Source of the DNA: Gnetum montanum
Taxonomy: Eukaryota > Streptophyta > Gnetopsida > Gnetales > Gnetaceae
Direction of reading: 5' to 3'
DNA length: 64,000 bases
Assembly: GCA_015680685.1 (NCBI GenBank)
Contig: MNCI01002932.1
Location: forward strand, 421,561 to 485,560
Position 1 is the stretch's first letter, and each line of letters opens with the position of its first letter. This document shows, piece by piece, positions 1 through 12,300 of this stretch. Under the pieces are notes generated by a model. It saw nothing but the letters and a program-made list of their open reading frames with translations, made no database searches and was not told the origin of the DNA. A program made the position numbers and the translations under genes.

Positions 1-148
1 AAATGAGATTACTTACAAAAAACGTAAAAGGACAGAAACACAAAAAGACAAAAAGATAAAAAGATAAAACAAAAAGTTAAAAAATAAAAAACTAGAAAAA
101 AAAATTGAAAAATTAAAGAAAATGAAAAATATTTATTAATCCTTCTTG

Positions 149-2143
149 TTATTTAGAATGGGGGTATCCCCCATAGCTAAACGGTTGAGTATGGCAAGGA
201 TTAATAAATGAAGGGTGAGGATCCTTGCATGTTGGAAATATTGAAACTGGTTCATACTTACCCCATTGGGTTTCACACACTTGATTATAGTAAGCATAGT
301 GAGGCACTTTATGTGATGTAGTTCCCAGATAATGAGTTGACCCACTATGATGTTTAGGATCGTTAGATCGTATGCAAGGATTTGGTTGTCGCTCTCCATG
401 TCTATGTTCATTGGGCCGTGTGGTTGTTGGAGTGTTAGTTGGTAGCCCTAATGAAGTTACATGAGGTGTTGGGTTCAAAGGTAAGGGTGCACCACAGTGT
501 GGGACTTGTGTTGGGTTGGAAGATGCAGTGACCTTTGAATTATGTTGTCCCTTCTTACGGTTGTGTTTAAAGAAGGGGTGCTTTGGATGTTGTTGAGGGT
601 TCTCATTGCTATTGGAAGTAGTAGCACAAGTGTTGTTTGTGGGTTGTTGCTGTGGCACAAACACCTTAGAAACAATTGGTGGCACTGTGGAAGAAGGGAA
701 AGGATGAGAATGTGGAAAGTTAGGAGGAGGATAAGGTGCACAAGGTGGTGGTTGTGTTGGAGGTATGGGCTGATAGTATTGTGGAGAATGGTATTGTGGT
801 GAGATAGAGTATGTTGGCCCAAATGGAGAAACCGGATGTTGGACATGATAAGCATTTGGATTTGGAAAATATGAAGGGTGCCTCTAGTCTAAGGGTGGTC
901 TCCCCCATGACTAGGATGATTGCCACTATGTTTTAACACAGTATCTCTGTACGAACTTTGGATGTAACGTGTTTCCCCAATGCTCTTGTAGATGTAACAA
1001 TACTGGACATTGGCCCTTGGGGTGATCGTACAGGCATATGTTGCATTCATATGTATGATTAACAGTTGAGCGCTTATTCCCTTCATTCTTTTTTTCTGAA
1101 TGTCTAATGTTTTGTCCTGCTTCTTGGGTTGTCAAAACTCTATCTCCAATATTGTTGATATATTATCCACACTTTTGATACATCCATTCCAACATCTTAT
1201 TGATCTTTGCCTCGGCTTCCTCTAACAATTGTTGTATTGGCAAAGATGATGTTTCCACCTTGAGATTGGTTGATTTCTCCTTTGTAAGATCATGGACCTT
1301 TGTTGAGTTAATATTTTGGTCCCATTTATGTTTTTCAACACTCTCCCATCTAGCTAATTCTCCTTCTTCTTTTTCTACCTACTTAATAAGCTCTTGGATT
1401 TTATGGGTTCGTAGTTCGTATAGTTAACCTTGGGCATATACTCCTCGTAAGCTCTAGATATCTCTTGTTTCTTTACATAGCCCATCAATGATATGGTATA
1501 TTAGCCTTTCCTCGGAAAACCCATGGCCTAGACAGTTTTTTAACAATGTGTAATATCTATCTAAGGCCATGTCCAAGGGTTCATGTTGTGCTTGTTTCCA
1601 TCCTTGGATTTGTTTCCTCAAGGCTGACACTCTTGCATAGGTTTGATATTTTTCGTTAAATACTTCTACCATTGTTGACTAGCATCGTATCGAGTTTCAT
1701 TTTAACGATCTATACCATACTTTTGCTTGGTCAACAAGTGTCATAGGAAAGAGCTTAAGTTTTTGCCAACCGTTATCAATGTTATTCCATGTGCAGGCAT
1801 CATAGAAGGCTTGTAAATGTTGATGTAGATTTAAGTCATAACCTCTTGAAAATTTTGGAAAGTTATTTAAATCGAGCCTAGGTAGACGGCTCTCTTTACG
1901 ATGCCTACAGGAGATTCGAATAGCCTCTTATATTTGCATTAAGCTTGTAGTGGCCAGTGGGGGTTCATCGTCATCGGGTAAGTTAGGCTTTCGTGTGTTG
2001 GGATGACATTGCTTTCGTTCATGTTTATAAGAAACTCCCACTTCAGGTTGTATACTCCAATCTTCATCGTCATAGAGTTCGTTGGTTCTCCAATGAACTT
2101 CCTCACTAATTGTAGCGTTATTATTATCTTGTAGCAAAGCCAT
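149..2143 (-). pseudogene. gag pseudogene of element E
   Basis: This is the Gag (nucleocapsid/capsid) reading frame of a Ty3/gypsy element. The start beginning MALLQDNNN follows a leader of about 120 bases after the primer site. The N-terminal part carries HWRTNELYDDEDW. The capsid core of the plant retrotransposon Gag family lies at about 1454-1860 (RYYTLLKNC, GFSEERLIYHIIDGL). A compact zinc knuckle, CNICLYDHPKGQC (CX2CX3HX4C), is intact at about 1010-1050. The last roughly 240 codons are rich in Pro, His, Gln and Asn with a basic patch, and end in the SYGGYP motif. Several stops (near 1930, 1690 and 1440) break the frame, so it is a pseudogene, but it is among the better preserved gag copies in the window. 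Confidence 0.85.
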
Positions 2144-2266
2144 TGTTGTGAAGTTGTGTGTGAATTTAAACATGACTTTTTATAATTACTTCTTTCTAAG
2201 AGATATATCGTTAAGTTCATATACAGTGACCTTGTATGATATAACTAATCTAGATAACTAGCACAG

Positions 2267-2284
2267 TCCCCGGCAACGGCGCCT
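2267..2284 (-). other. Primer binding site (tRNA-Asp), element E
   Basis: The plus strand reads TCCCCGGCAACGGCGCCT, which equals the 3' end of plant tRNA-Asp except for the last base. It lies one base inside the LTR, as in every other element here, and is the best preserved primer site in the window. tRNA-Asp priming is typical of the Athila/Tat side of Ty3/gypsy. Confidence 0.9.
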
Positions 2285-2285
2285 A

Positions 2286-2865
2286 TGATGAGTGGCGAGA
2301 TACCCCTACACTCAACCATACGAATACGAGCGTTTTCATGCGCGATCCAGTCGAACTCCGCAAATGGACTAGTTGTGGCACCTAGATTGTTAACCTTAGG
2401 TCGCAGTTCGCTGTCTTTCCACCTGGACTAGTATTATATTTGTCACATATGGTTTAGTCTAGAGTGAGGTGTATGATGTGTTCTAACCTAATGCTACTCC
2501 TGAAGGCAGTGATAAATAATATTAACTAAGCTAAGCTAGGAGGGAAAAGGTAAGAAAATCTAATCTAGCCTAAGTGCGATGAGCAGCCGATTTCTTGATT
2601 ATTCGTACACATCTTGGACTTCGTGCACGACTACCACTAGGATTACCAAGCGCAGATCCTAAGTATGCCACTGGGTTACCAAGTAGTCACACTTAAATTC
2701 TCGTAATCAAGTCGTACTCATTCCGCGTTACTAGGAGTTTAAGGATGAGAGAGATTAACTAGGAAAGCATTAAATAACAAATAAATAAATAAACAAAGTG
2801 AATGCTGCAATGATGAAGTAATCTCGATCTTTATTACCGATCATGTGCGTGTCCAAGCACGTCAC
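2286..2865 (-). repeat. 5' LTR of element E (truncated)
   Basis: The outer edge reads TGATGAG on the plus strand, i.e. CTCATCA at the LTR 3' end. It contains the conserved U5 block with two TTGGTAAYCC motifs and the AATAAAGATCGAGATTAC polyadenylation block near 2820. It ends at the N at 2866, where the U3 should continue. Bases 2867-2905 still show GATATC palindromes of the U3 type. Confidence 0.85.
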
Positions 2866-2866
2866 A
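2866..2866. other. Single N: suspicious assembly join
   Basis: The minus-strand LTR of element E stops here and, within about 40 bases, plus-strand ORF2 sequence of element A begins. A real nested insertion would normally leave a complete LTR end, so a contig join is more likely. Confidence 0.6.
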
Positions 2867-2954
2867 NGCAGGGAAGACACGATATCATGGCCCACGCGAT
2901 ATCGCGTCCCATCACCTAGTGATGTCACTATAGTACAATCTAAAGTTACCAAAG

Positions 2955-4094
2955 GAAACTGGTCATGATAGAAACCAAGGTAGAGCATGCAGAAGTAGAA
3001 GTCCTAAAACTGCAAGAAGAGCTCATAGCCCTAAGAGCTGAAAGAAGAGATCCCACACAATTTGTCGCACCTAACCAGATTGAGCAATTTAAAAGGGAGT
3101 AGATCAATAGATTGATTAAGTAGAATAAACAATTGGTAGATGAGAAGGAGAAAGCGGTATGGAATGCCTCTATAGCTAAAGCATGTGAAGGCACTTATAG
3201 TAGTTTAAGAAGAAAACAAGAAAATTGCTGCTGATAACTTGAGGTTGACCACTATGGAGAAGCAAAAAAACATCCTAGAAGAGAGCATCTACTAGCTAAG
3301 GGAACAACTCATGAGGGTCAACTAGGACATGAGCTACCTCATGAAAGAAAAAAACATCCTCTCTATGAATGACGTATGTGCCATTAGACAAAAATCAGCA
3401 TATGGAAAAATAAGGCAAAGAAACATGAGAGGCTCAAGAAACACTTCTGAGACCAAGTGGACATGTATAAACAAATCAATGAGAAAGAAATCTAGATGCC
3501 AAAGGCCAAAATCAGTTCCATATCAGTGTAGAATCCTAATTGGAAACCCATCTTGGATAACTATGCCCTTGTCCACCAAGCAAAAGTGAAAAATAAAGGC
3601 TTGCAAATTGAGGACCTAAAAGAGTGCATGGGGTCAGCTAATTTGTGTTATGCTAACTTCGCCATGTTAACCATGGGTAGGTACATAAATGAGAAAGAGT
3701 TTGTGAATTGAAAAGATGCTTTGTAGAAACTCCAAGTCGCAAACTCAAAATTGAAAGTAGTAAAGGCTAGCTACCATGGGCAGAAAGATGTAGGAGCAAG
3801 CCTAGTTAGAAGACTCTTAGACTATCATGAATTAAGAGAAAAGGCCAAAGCATTTGAGAAAGAAAGGAGGCAATTTGTAGCTTGGTATGTCAAAGAAAAC
3901 CAAATGTTTCCACAATTGTCATGCCCATGGGACATGTAAATTTCATTAAGCATTAGTTCATCAACATGGAGGTTTCACAATCCTAGAATGAAAGAAGAAA
4001 AATTTAGGAACTTCTCAACTAGTATAGATTTTAGAAGCCTGATGATAAGGGGAAGTAACCAATGGAAGAGCCATTGCCACCTAGAACCACTTAA
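2955..4094 (+). pseudogene. ORF2 pseudogene, C-terminal half (element A)
   Basis: This is a remnant of the coiled-coil ORF2 protein. It begins where C and G have the motif before METKVEHAEVE-type sequence and runs through Glu/Lys/Leu-rich helical sequence. It then reaches the conserved C-terminal block (FVAWYVKENQMFPQLSCPWD near 3875-3935) and ends in EEPLPP..TT followed by TAA at 4092-4094. In-frame stops near 3100, 3120, 3320 and 3710 disable it. Function is unknown. The match is to the ORF2 copies at 28211-30994, 55146-57868 and 61201-63993. Confidence 0.75.
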
Positions 4095-4293
4095 AGCTAC
4101 ATCTAGCTTTTTTTGTTCTTTTTGTAAAGTTGTCATGTTATGAAATGTGTCATTTTTGTAAAATCCACTATGGCATTAGAGAGTCATGTATATAAGAGTT
4201 AGTGCCATGTAAATCTACCTCCCAATTTTGCAAGAAACTTCATCCTTATTTTGTTTTAAGTTGAGGAAAATTTTTCAATTAGTCATGCAAGTG

Positions 4294-5180
4294 TGATAAA
4301 TTGAGTTTCTTTGTCGGTCACAATATTGGGTATTTGATATCAAAGTTATGATATTGGGGCACAAGATATGATATCACATATCCGATATCACAAACATGTG
4401 TGGGCCTATAAGTACAGCACTTAGGTGTAGCATCCACACATAGTTTCATTTCACACTCAACAAAATTATGTCATTTTGTTTTCTCAATTTTAGCACTTAG
4501 GAGTGTATGCTTGTAGTGTGATGTTTAGTAATTGAATGAAGTCTTTATTCAAGTGGAATGTAACTGGACACATTTCATGCATGGAAATAAAGATCGAGAT
4601 TACTTCACATCATTGCAACATCACTTAGTCTTTATTGTTCATACTAAGAATAATTTTACTACTTTGACTTAGCTTAATGTTTATTATTTTCTCTAGTTAT
4701 TGATCTACTTTCTATGCACATAATCATTTTTGTTGTTAAGAGGAATGGATATGACTGATTCCAAGCATTAAGTGTAATCATTTGATAACCCAATAGTACT
4801 ATCACTTGGTACGCCCAATAGTGTGGTACTTGGTAATCCTAATAACAATTGCATAAATCCAAGGTGTATCCAAAGAATCAATAATGAATGTCCATTCCAT
4901 AGGCTAGATTATATTTTTTTACTATCACTTAGATTTAGGAACCATTCCATTTACCTTATGTTTTCTAGATGAATCATGGCCAACACAACATCATCTATCA
5001 TATACCTCACCATGAGTTAAACCATATGCATCAATTTTACTAACTCATGTCGGAAGACAATGATTGCAAACTCTAACTAATTACTTGCATAATTACATTG
5101 CCTTGTCCACAAAATTTAACTAGGATTATGTGTGAAAACTTATATCTCGTATGGTGGGTGTTGGATACTCTACTTCTAAT
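4294..5180 (+). repeat. 3' LTR of element A (old, diverged)
   Basis: Starts TGATAAATTGAG after a decayed polypurine region. It contains GATATC palindromes (4330-4400), CCTATAAGTAC in place of the TATA box, the AATAAAGATCGAGATTAC block (4587-4604), and the conserved 3' end decayed to GATACTCTACTTCTAATCA. Its end abuts or overlaps the start of element B's LTR. Confidence 0.7.
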
Positions 5181-6016
5181 CAAACACATTGTTCATTTAC
5201 TCCAATGTCAAGTATCCAATGTCAGAGCCTCAACATTAGGTATCTGACGTCGAGGTCTTGATGCAACGTCAAGTATCCGATGTCGAGGGGTATACACTAG
5301 CCTATAAAGATATCACCTAGGCACCCAATTTGGATCAGTTTTTGTAGTTTCTAGTCAAAGTAGCGAAGCTCTTGTAGTTTATTTTCTCCAAAGTTAGAAT
5401 ATTTTCTGAGTGCCTACAGAAGTAATCTAAGTGTGTACGGTTCTTTATTTGAACACTAATGTACCTTAGCACAGTAGTGTGACAAGAATAAAAATGAACT
5501 CTTTTGATTAAATGTGTAGCACTGAGAATAGATTAATGTTTCCTTTAATGCACTTTACTTTAATGCATTTCAATTAAGCAATTAATTTCCAATTGTTAAT
5601 GAACATGAGCATGACCACTTCGAGCATACATATACTGCTTAGTAACCTAGTAACACTTAATGTTTGGTAGCCCAGCAGCATTATATGTGTTCAGGATGTG
5701 CCCAAGAAAGTGGGGCAGTTACTTATGTTAGGCTAGTTAAATATTAGAATAATTAGATATTGAATTCCTCTACCTTTCATTCTTGTTGTAGGTGATTAAA
5801 CTTATAAAATATAAAATAATAAAAATCACATGCCTCACTCTAGAGTAAACCATATGTGACAAAGCTACTGCTAGTCCAAGTTGGAAGATAGTGAATTACA
5901 ATCAAGGCATAGCAATCTAGATGCCACAACTAGTCCCATCCATGAAATTTGACCGAATCATGCGTGAATGCTTGTGATTTGTATGGTTGAGCATAGGGGT
6001 ACCTTGTCACTCATCA
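5177..6016 (+). repeat. 5' LTR of element B
   Basis: It matches the 10565-11390 LTR throughout, including the U3 TCCGATGTCGAGGGGTATA region, CCTATAAAG (5301-5309), the shared GTAGTTTCTAGT..AGAGAAGCTCTTGTAG block, the AATAAAAATGAACTC block and the TCATCA end. The expected 5' TG is altered (TAATC), which makes the exact start uncertain by a few bases. Confidence 0.85.
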
Positions 6017-6017
6017 T

Positions 6018-6035
6018 TGACATCGTTGCCAAGGA
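6018..6035 (+). other. Primer binding site (tRNA-Asp), element B
   Basis: TGACATCGTTGCCAAGGA compared with the perfect TGGCGCCGTTGCCGGGGA. All differences are G-to-A or C-to-T changes, as expected from methylcytosine decay. Confidence 0.85.
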
Positions 6036-6142
6036 TGGTGCTAGTTATCTAGATTAGTTATGTTATACACAATCACTATAAAGGTATTAGCAATAAATCT
6101 TTTAAAAAAATATTAAATAACACACACTATCAACCAACAACA

Positions 6143-8633
6143 ATGTCTCTCTTACATGGAAGTGATAATGCACTGTATAGTGAACACATTCATTGGAGAA
6201 CTAACAAGATATATGATGAAGAAAATTGGAGTGACCAACCTTATGCAGGGGTTTCTTATGATCATGACCACCCTGACGACACTCAAAGACTACATTCACC
6301 TAAGGTAGACAATCTTGGAGGAGATGACATAAGTCCTAAGCTAGGGGAGGCCTCAAGGCTTAAGACCTCCTCAATAGAAACGATAAATCAAGGGACCTAT
6401 AGAACACCATAGAAGCCATGGAAATTCTTTTAATTCCTCATCTTACTCTTCCCCCTCAATGTCTAGTTCTAACAAAGATGAACATAGGTATAGGGATAAA
6501 GTTCCACTAAAGGGTTGGAATAAAAGTAAAAATCAAACCCACAGACACACTCAAGGTCATCAACATGAACACAAGTCCAATCGTCACCATCAACCAAATA
6601 GAGATTTTCATCATAACTTGTCTAATGATGATGAACCCTTCTTGGCCACTAAGAGCATGATGAAGATAACAGAGGCCATTAAGATATCTCACATGCATTT
6701 CAAAGAGAGTTTCCTACCTAAGCTTGATATGAATAATATCCCTAAATTTGCAGGAGGCTATGATTCAGATCCATAATATCATCTACAAGCCTTCTAGAAT
6801 GCTTGTATCTATTACAATGTTGAAAGTGGATGGAAAAAGCTTAAGCTCTTTCCTAGGGCACTAATCAACAAAGCTGAAGTGTGGTATAGATCGTTAAGAC
6901 ATAATTCAATTCAACGATGGTCCACAATGATAGAAATTTTCAAAGAGAAATACCAAACCTCTGCAAGAGTGTCCAACCTGAGGAGACAAATCCAAGAGTG
7001 GAAGCAAGAGCAACATGAACCATTGGACATGGCCTTAGATAAATATTATGCCTTATTGAACAAATGCCCAAGCCATGGTTTCTCTAAGGAAAGGTAACTT
7101 TTCCACATCATAGATGGGCTTTGTAATAAAACATGGGAGACCCTTGGAATGTATGCCCCAGGGAAATTATATGAACTCCAAGCCCATCAGATCCAATAAC
7201 TAATAGAGTGTGTGGAAAAAGAAGAAGGAGAGATATGCAAATGGGAGAATGTCAAGAAATATCAACAGGATCCAACTCTTCAATAGAAGGAAGTCTAGAT
7301 CTATGGTAAGGAGAACAAAACCACTCTTGATATGGTGATTCCACAACAAACCTTATTGATACAAAAATCTATTGATGAACTTGAAGCAACTTTTAATAGG
7401 ATGTCCACATGGATATATGAAAATGTTTCAACTCTCATTGAGATGGTCGAGGAGAGAATCATGCAAAAAAAGCCAAGCGATCACACTAAACAAAGGATTC
7501 AACACCAAGAAACAACTAGGAAGACTTTTCAACAAACAAGAAAAGTGGCTAATGAAAGTGAGGCTATAGACTCAACTACAGATGAAGATAATGGATGTGA
7601 CATCTACATATATGACCATCTGAAGGGCCATTTCCTAGTCTTATTACATCTACAGGAGTATTGGGTAGATGCATTAAATCCAAAGTTTGTGCAAAAGCAC
7701 ATGCCCAGGAGATTTCCTCACCCACAAGGTAATTCTATATAGTCCCACAACCGACTATACCATCCTAGGGGGACTTATTACCAACCTCAAAATGGTTATC
7801 AACCGTAGTTCCAACAACCACAGTCGTGGGGGAGGCCACCACCAAATTAGCCCTATTTACCAAAATTGCATGGATATTATGTTTAACATCCTATTTCTCC
7901 AACTAGTTCTACATCCTCTACTTCAAACTACCACTACTACTGTCCTGAGTACCATCAACCCATGACATCCCCTGAAGGATCACCACCTTTTGCCTCTTAC
8001 CATCCACCCTACCTTAGATATTCTCATACTCCACCTTGTTATAGGCCACTACCAATGACACACAAAGTTTTAGTACCCCAATACGAATAAATGAATGCCA
8101 CTTGTGCTACAAATGTGCAGAGACATGTTGATACTAGTGGGTCTCAACCGCAACATAGAAAATATCCCTTTTGGAGGAAAGGTCGTAAGCCAAAGTAGAC
8201 CATACATGGACCCACCGTATCATCCAAGCTAGCACAAGGCTAATCTAGTGCACAACCTTCCTTGTCTTAACCACCATCCTCTGATTATACACAAGGGCCA
8301 CCATCCATCGGTACTCTAATCCCAAATCTAAACAATGAATCTAACAAGGTGGGGAGATAAATAAATCCATGCATACTATATCATGATCAAGGGTGCAATC
8401 ACGGGCTAGACATCCATAACAATAACACACCTCATACCCTGACCCAGCATATGTTTAATAATCAAGTATGTGACCAATGATTTTTCTACCCAACCACCAC
8501 ACCACCAATAGACACCTAGTGGCTAGGGCATGGATGGTTACCAAGGTTTCGTACATGCATGGATCCTATTTATTCACTTAATAATCCTTGTCATGACCAA
8601 ATGTTTAGTTGTGGGGGTTACCCCTCATTCTAG
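6143..8633 (+). pseudogene. gag pseudogene of element B
   Basis: Gag reading frame starting MSLLHGSDN at 6143, after a 107-base leader. Features in order: HWRTNKIYDEENW, a Ser/Arg/His-rich stretch (6440-6600), the capsid core (6830-7200, with YYALLNKCPSHGFSKER), and a zinc knuckle region at about 7590-7650 that has lost two Cys (CDIYIYDHLKGHF). A long Pro/His/Gln-rich tail ends at TAG 8631-8633 after SCGGYPSF. Many stops, such as TAA at about 6775 and TAG at about 6797, interrupt it. It is closest to the gag of G (50701-53182). Confidence 0.85.
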
Positions 8634-10564
8634 TCATCAAAATTCTTAAGTGCTTTTCATCTTTTTGTTTTTTAGCTTTTTGTTTTACACATTTCTTGTT
8701 TTACAAATTTTTTTTTTACACATTCTTTATTTTACATCTTTGTGTTTTTATGTTATTAATCATTTCTATTTTTTTTTTTTTTGCACCATCGTTAGTACAT
8801 CTACTATTTCTTGAATATTTTACACTTTCCTTTATATTTTCTTTTATATTATTTGGTGTCATTTTCTAACTTTCTGTTAATAAGTGTCAAGTACATTGGT
8901 AATGCGCTGCTTAATGGTTGTATGCACTATTTCTATTATTTGATTGTTGGTGTCTAGTTTCTAGCTTTCAATTTCACTAGGGATGATTAGGACATGGTTC
9001 TTTTTCATGCACAAGCAGTGAGTCCACAACATCCACCCATCCATAAACTCTATGGTTTTCCTTGTTCTAGAAACATGCAATCCCTTTTTTATTAATGAAA
9101 CTTTAACAAATTTGTGACTTTGGTAGTTTCTAGAATTGGAAGGATTCAAGGGTTTGAACAAGGTGTGCCTTCAAGGGGATTCAGTATTCTTTGTGCCTTT
9201 TTGTTTGCCTAGGTGCATGTTTGCTTTCATGGACTTCTTACCATTCCGTGTTGACCAATAAAGGAAGTTGAATACATTTTTGCATGGTGTGGTTCTCATC
9301 ACAAAAAAATAATGAAAATTTAAAGCACATCCCTTAGACAAAATAAATGCATGTGTCTTTGCATGGTTTGGTTCTAATTTTAAAAAAAATGGGAATTCAA
9401 AGCACACCCCTTGGACAAAATAAATGAGCTATAGGCACTGGTTATGGGACTAGTCCCCTCTAACTAAGGCCCTTCCTCACTTCCTACTTCTCTCTTTTCT
9501 TTTCTAATAAGAAATGGTGGTTGTTCTATGGGAGCACTTTTGTATCTCAGGAGATGGATTGATCTTAGAATGACAATGTGAAGTCACTAAACGTGGTTGG
9601 TTTTGATCTAGACTAAGGATGGATCTTATCAAGTCATTTAACCACAAATTCCACAAGGGGATTCATGTGACCTTAATCAAGAACTTCATTCCACTCTCTC
9701 TCATCCATCTATGCTTTCCATGTTTCGCCTCACTATCGATTTAATGTTTTGGTTTGATGTGTCAAAATTCTTAGTTCTTTTCTTCCGGGATTTTGTACTT
9801 AACCTTATATAACCATTAATCATCCATAGACTCTTTGGTTTGAAGTTATGCAAGGGCATGAAAGGAATGTGCCTACTTTGGGGAGGATCCACTTGCATAT
9901 CTTTCAATTAGGTTAGTTAAGTTCTTTATCGTTAGACATTCTTATAATCAAATTCTTTTATTTACCTCATCAATGACATCCAATTGTGCACATCTTCATA
10001 ACCTTTTTAGTGAACCTTCCTTTTTATTGTTGTGAATTCTTACACCCTCTTCAAATATTTCCTTGTGTTAAACTTATTTTTCAAATTTAATGGACTACTT
10101 ATCTATTTTACCCTATTTTTCAACCTTCCTGCTAACCTAGCCAAGTGTAACCACCGACGAGACAAGGTATTTACCAACTTTATGTTACATATTTCATACT
10201 AATTCATGATTCCATTATGATTGTAGTGGGAAGCATGGATTGGAAGCAGGACTACCTTCACCAAGGATGATGTAGTAGTACCACATGATGTAGACCGTTC
10301 ATGATCATGGGATCTTCTCTCTTGCTCTTTAGCTACCAAGAGGCGTTGGATGTTAGTTTTATCTAGGGTGTTCACTTTTCTTATCATGAACATCCAATTT
10401 TGTAAAGATTGTAACTCCATACACTTAGGCACTTAGAGTCTGTCTGTTCCATCTAAGTCAATTTGTATGTTAGTCAATAATCCCATACCTTCTCAATATT
10501 TTCTAAAGAACTTGTTCCTTCTCTTCTACACTTAAGGACAAGTTTTCATTCAGTCGTGGGGGTA
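8634..10564 (+). other. Spacer and 3' leader of element B
   Basis: No convincing gene. The start is T-rich. Conserved spacer blocks are recognisable: GTGTGCCTTCAAGGGGATTC (9163-9182) and CTACTTTGGGGAGGATCCAC (about 9873-9892). A splice-acceptor-like ATTATGATTGTAG ends at 10226, followed by a short decayed relic of the ORF2 start (10227 to about 10440). Then come the shared AATAATCCCATACCT motif and the polypurine tract (10553-10564). Confidence 0.65.
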
Positions 10565-11390
10565 TGATGAAACATGTTATTTATCTACTCTGACATCGAA
10601 GCCTTGACATCGAGTATCCGACATCAAGGTCTTGATGTGACATAGGGTATCCAACGTCAAGGGGTATATGTTGGCCTATAAAAATAGAGCCTGGCCTCTC
10701 GATTTGGATCATTTTTTGTAGTTTCTAGTTAGAGTAGAGAAGCTCTTGTAGTTTATTTTCTCCATAGTTAGAATATTTGCTAAGTGCCTGCAAAAGAAGT
10801 CTATGTGTATATGGTTCTTTATTTAAACACTGATGTACCTAAGTGTAGCAGTGTGATGGAAATAAAAATAAACTCTCTTGACAATCCTTGCAACACTGAG
10901 AATAGATTAATGTTTCCTTTAATGCACTTTACTTTAATGCATTTCAATTAAGCAATTAATTTCTAGTTGTTAATGAACATGAGCATGACCTATTCAAGGA
11001 TACATATAGTGCTTGGTAACCCAGTAATGCTTAACGTTTGGTAGCCTGGCAGCATTATATGTGTTCAGGATGTGTCCAAGAAAGTGGGGCGATTACTTGT
11101 GTTAGGCTAGTTAGATAGTAGAATAATTAGATATTGAATTCCTCTACCTCTCAATCTTATTATAGGCAATTAAAATTATGAAATATAAAATAATAAAAAT
11201 CATATGCCTCACTCTAGATGAAACCATACATGACAAAGCTACCACTAGTCCAAGTGGGAAGATAATGAATTGTGATCAATGCATAGCAATCTAGATGCCA
11301 CAACTAGTCCTATCCATGGAATTCGACTGAATCATGCATGAACACTTGTGATTTGTATGGTTGAGCATAGGGGTACCTCATCACTCATCA
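10565..11390 (+). repeat. 3' LTR of element B
   Basis: Begins TGATGAAACATG directly after GTCGTGGGGGTA and ends TCACTCATCA. U3 carries the GACATCGAG..TCCGACATC palindromes, TATA is at 10677, and the two LTR copies are colinear over their whole length. Confidence 0.9.
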
Positions 11391-11402
11391 ACCACTCATC
11401 AA

Positions 11403-12300
11403 TAGTTTTCTAGAAGAGCATTTTTTTAAAAGAAGATTTTCTATTGCAATATTCCATGACTAAAGCCATAATTTTCCTTAATGAAACCATCCATTTTTTT
11501 GTGTAGCATTCATTATCTCTTTAGCATAATTAAGTTCCTCCATGTGACTTAACTTCTAAGTATAAGCATTAAATTGATAAAGGGTTTCAACTTGAAGAGG
11601 AAGACAATTTGCTTCTAAAAGTAAGATATCATAAGAACTAGGTATTTTCACTTAAAATTCACATACAAAAAAACTATTTTTGAACATGCTCTAATTTTTT
11701 CCAATTATGTGTGGAAAGAGTAGGTCCCTATGCAACACACCCATATAATAATATAGGTTAGACAATACTACAAAAAAGTTTTCTTCTAATCTCACATGCT
11801 AAAATTTGTTCCTACTATAATTATTTCTTAGAGTAAATAGAGTTCACATGCCACTTGAAATGCTTTAAGCAATAAGGATATTTCAACTATAATTCCTGGC
11901 AAATTCAACTCCCAAATATTTATAAGATTTATATATATCAAGTCTTTTTTCTTTAAGGAAAAACTTGGAATTTTTATTTTTACTACCATAAATTAGAATT
12001 TCAGTTATATCAATATTAACTTTCATACTAGAATGGTTGTAGTAGTTATGGATAATTTAAAACATATAATTTAATACTATAGCTGATTTTGCAATTAAGA
12101 CCACATCATTTGCAAAGAGAAGCATGTTCAAAAATAATCCATTTACTGACATACCATGATTAGAGACATTTTCCATCCATTCCTCTAAATGATCTAGAAA
12201 TATGACAAAAATGGTAGGGAATAAAGGACACCCTTGTTTGACTCTAACTAAGTTGCTGATAGTTGTTTCTTCTCCAACTAGACTTATAGTGGTCCATTAA
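11403..12300 (-). pseudogene. LINE (L1-like) reverse transcriptase fragment
   Basis: Read on the minus strand, the segment shows the order of a plant L1 reverse transcriptase: GVKQGCPL.P (about 12225-12250), a helical stretch with HLEEWMENV, MLLFANDVVLIA (about 12085-12135, the FADD catalytic box with the first D changed to N), then KTEILIYGSKNKNSKFFL-like and YKYLGVEF sequence (about 11895-11995). There are stops and frameshifts, and both ends of the LINE are missing. It is clearly not LTR-type: it lacks the FMDD context seen in element D. Confidence 0.8.

Larger units (their letters stand above)
1..2865 (-). mobile_element. Element E: 5' part of a gag-type Ty3/gypsy element (partial)
   Basis: Reading the minus strand, the order is LTR (2286-2865), a one-base spacer, a tRNA-Asp primer site, a leader of about 120 bases, then gag down to 149. 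The element runs off the left window edge just after the gag stop, so its spacer, ORF2 or pol, and 3' LTR are not visible. Its gag is of the C/F type rather than the B/G type. The LTR stops abruptly at a single N (2866), so its U3 part is missing or misjoined. No target-site duplication can be checked. Confidence 0.85.
2905..5180 (+). mobile_element. Element A: 3' part of an ORF2-type element
   Basis: The order is the C-terminal half of ORF2 (to 4094), a 3' leader with a degenerate polypurine tract (about 4280), then a 3' LTR (4294 to about 5180). All 5' sequence is missing at the 2866 join. Colinearity with elements C (29740-32057) and G (56620-58928) defines it. Confidence 0.75.
5177..11390 (+). 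mobile_element. Element B: pol-less gag element with deleted ORF2
   Basis: Two LTRs (about 5177-6016 and 10565-11390) in the same orientation flank a primer site, gag, a spacer of about 1.6 kb, a short ORF2 remnant and a polypurine tract. Subfamily: same gag type and GATGTCG-type U3 as element G. The whole element is 6.2 kb against 9.2 kb for G, and the missing part is mainly ORF2. No clear target-site duplication was found because the left end merges with A's LTR. Confidence 0.85.

Noticed and set aside
8609-8869. Hydrophobic Phe-rich frame after B's gag
   Set aside because: T-rich spacer translated in one frame. Homologous spacers in C, F and G are not open.
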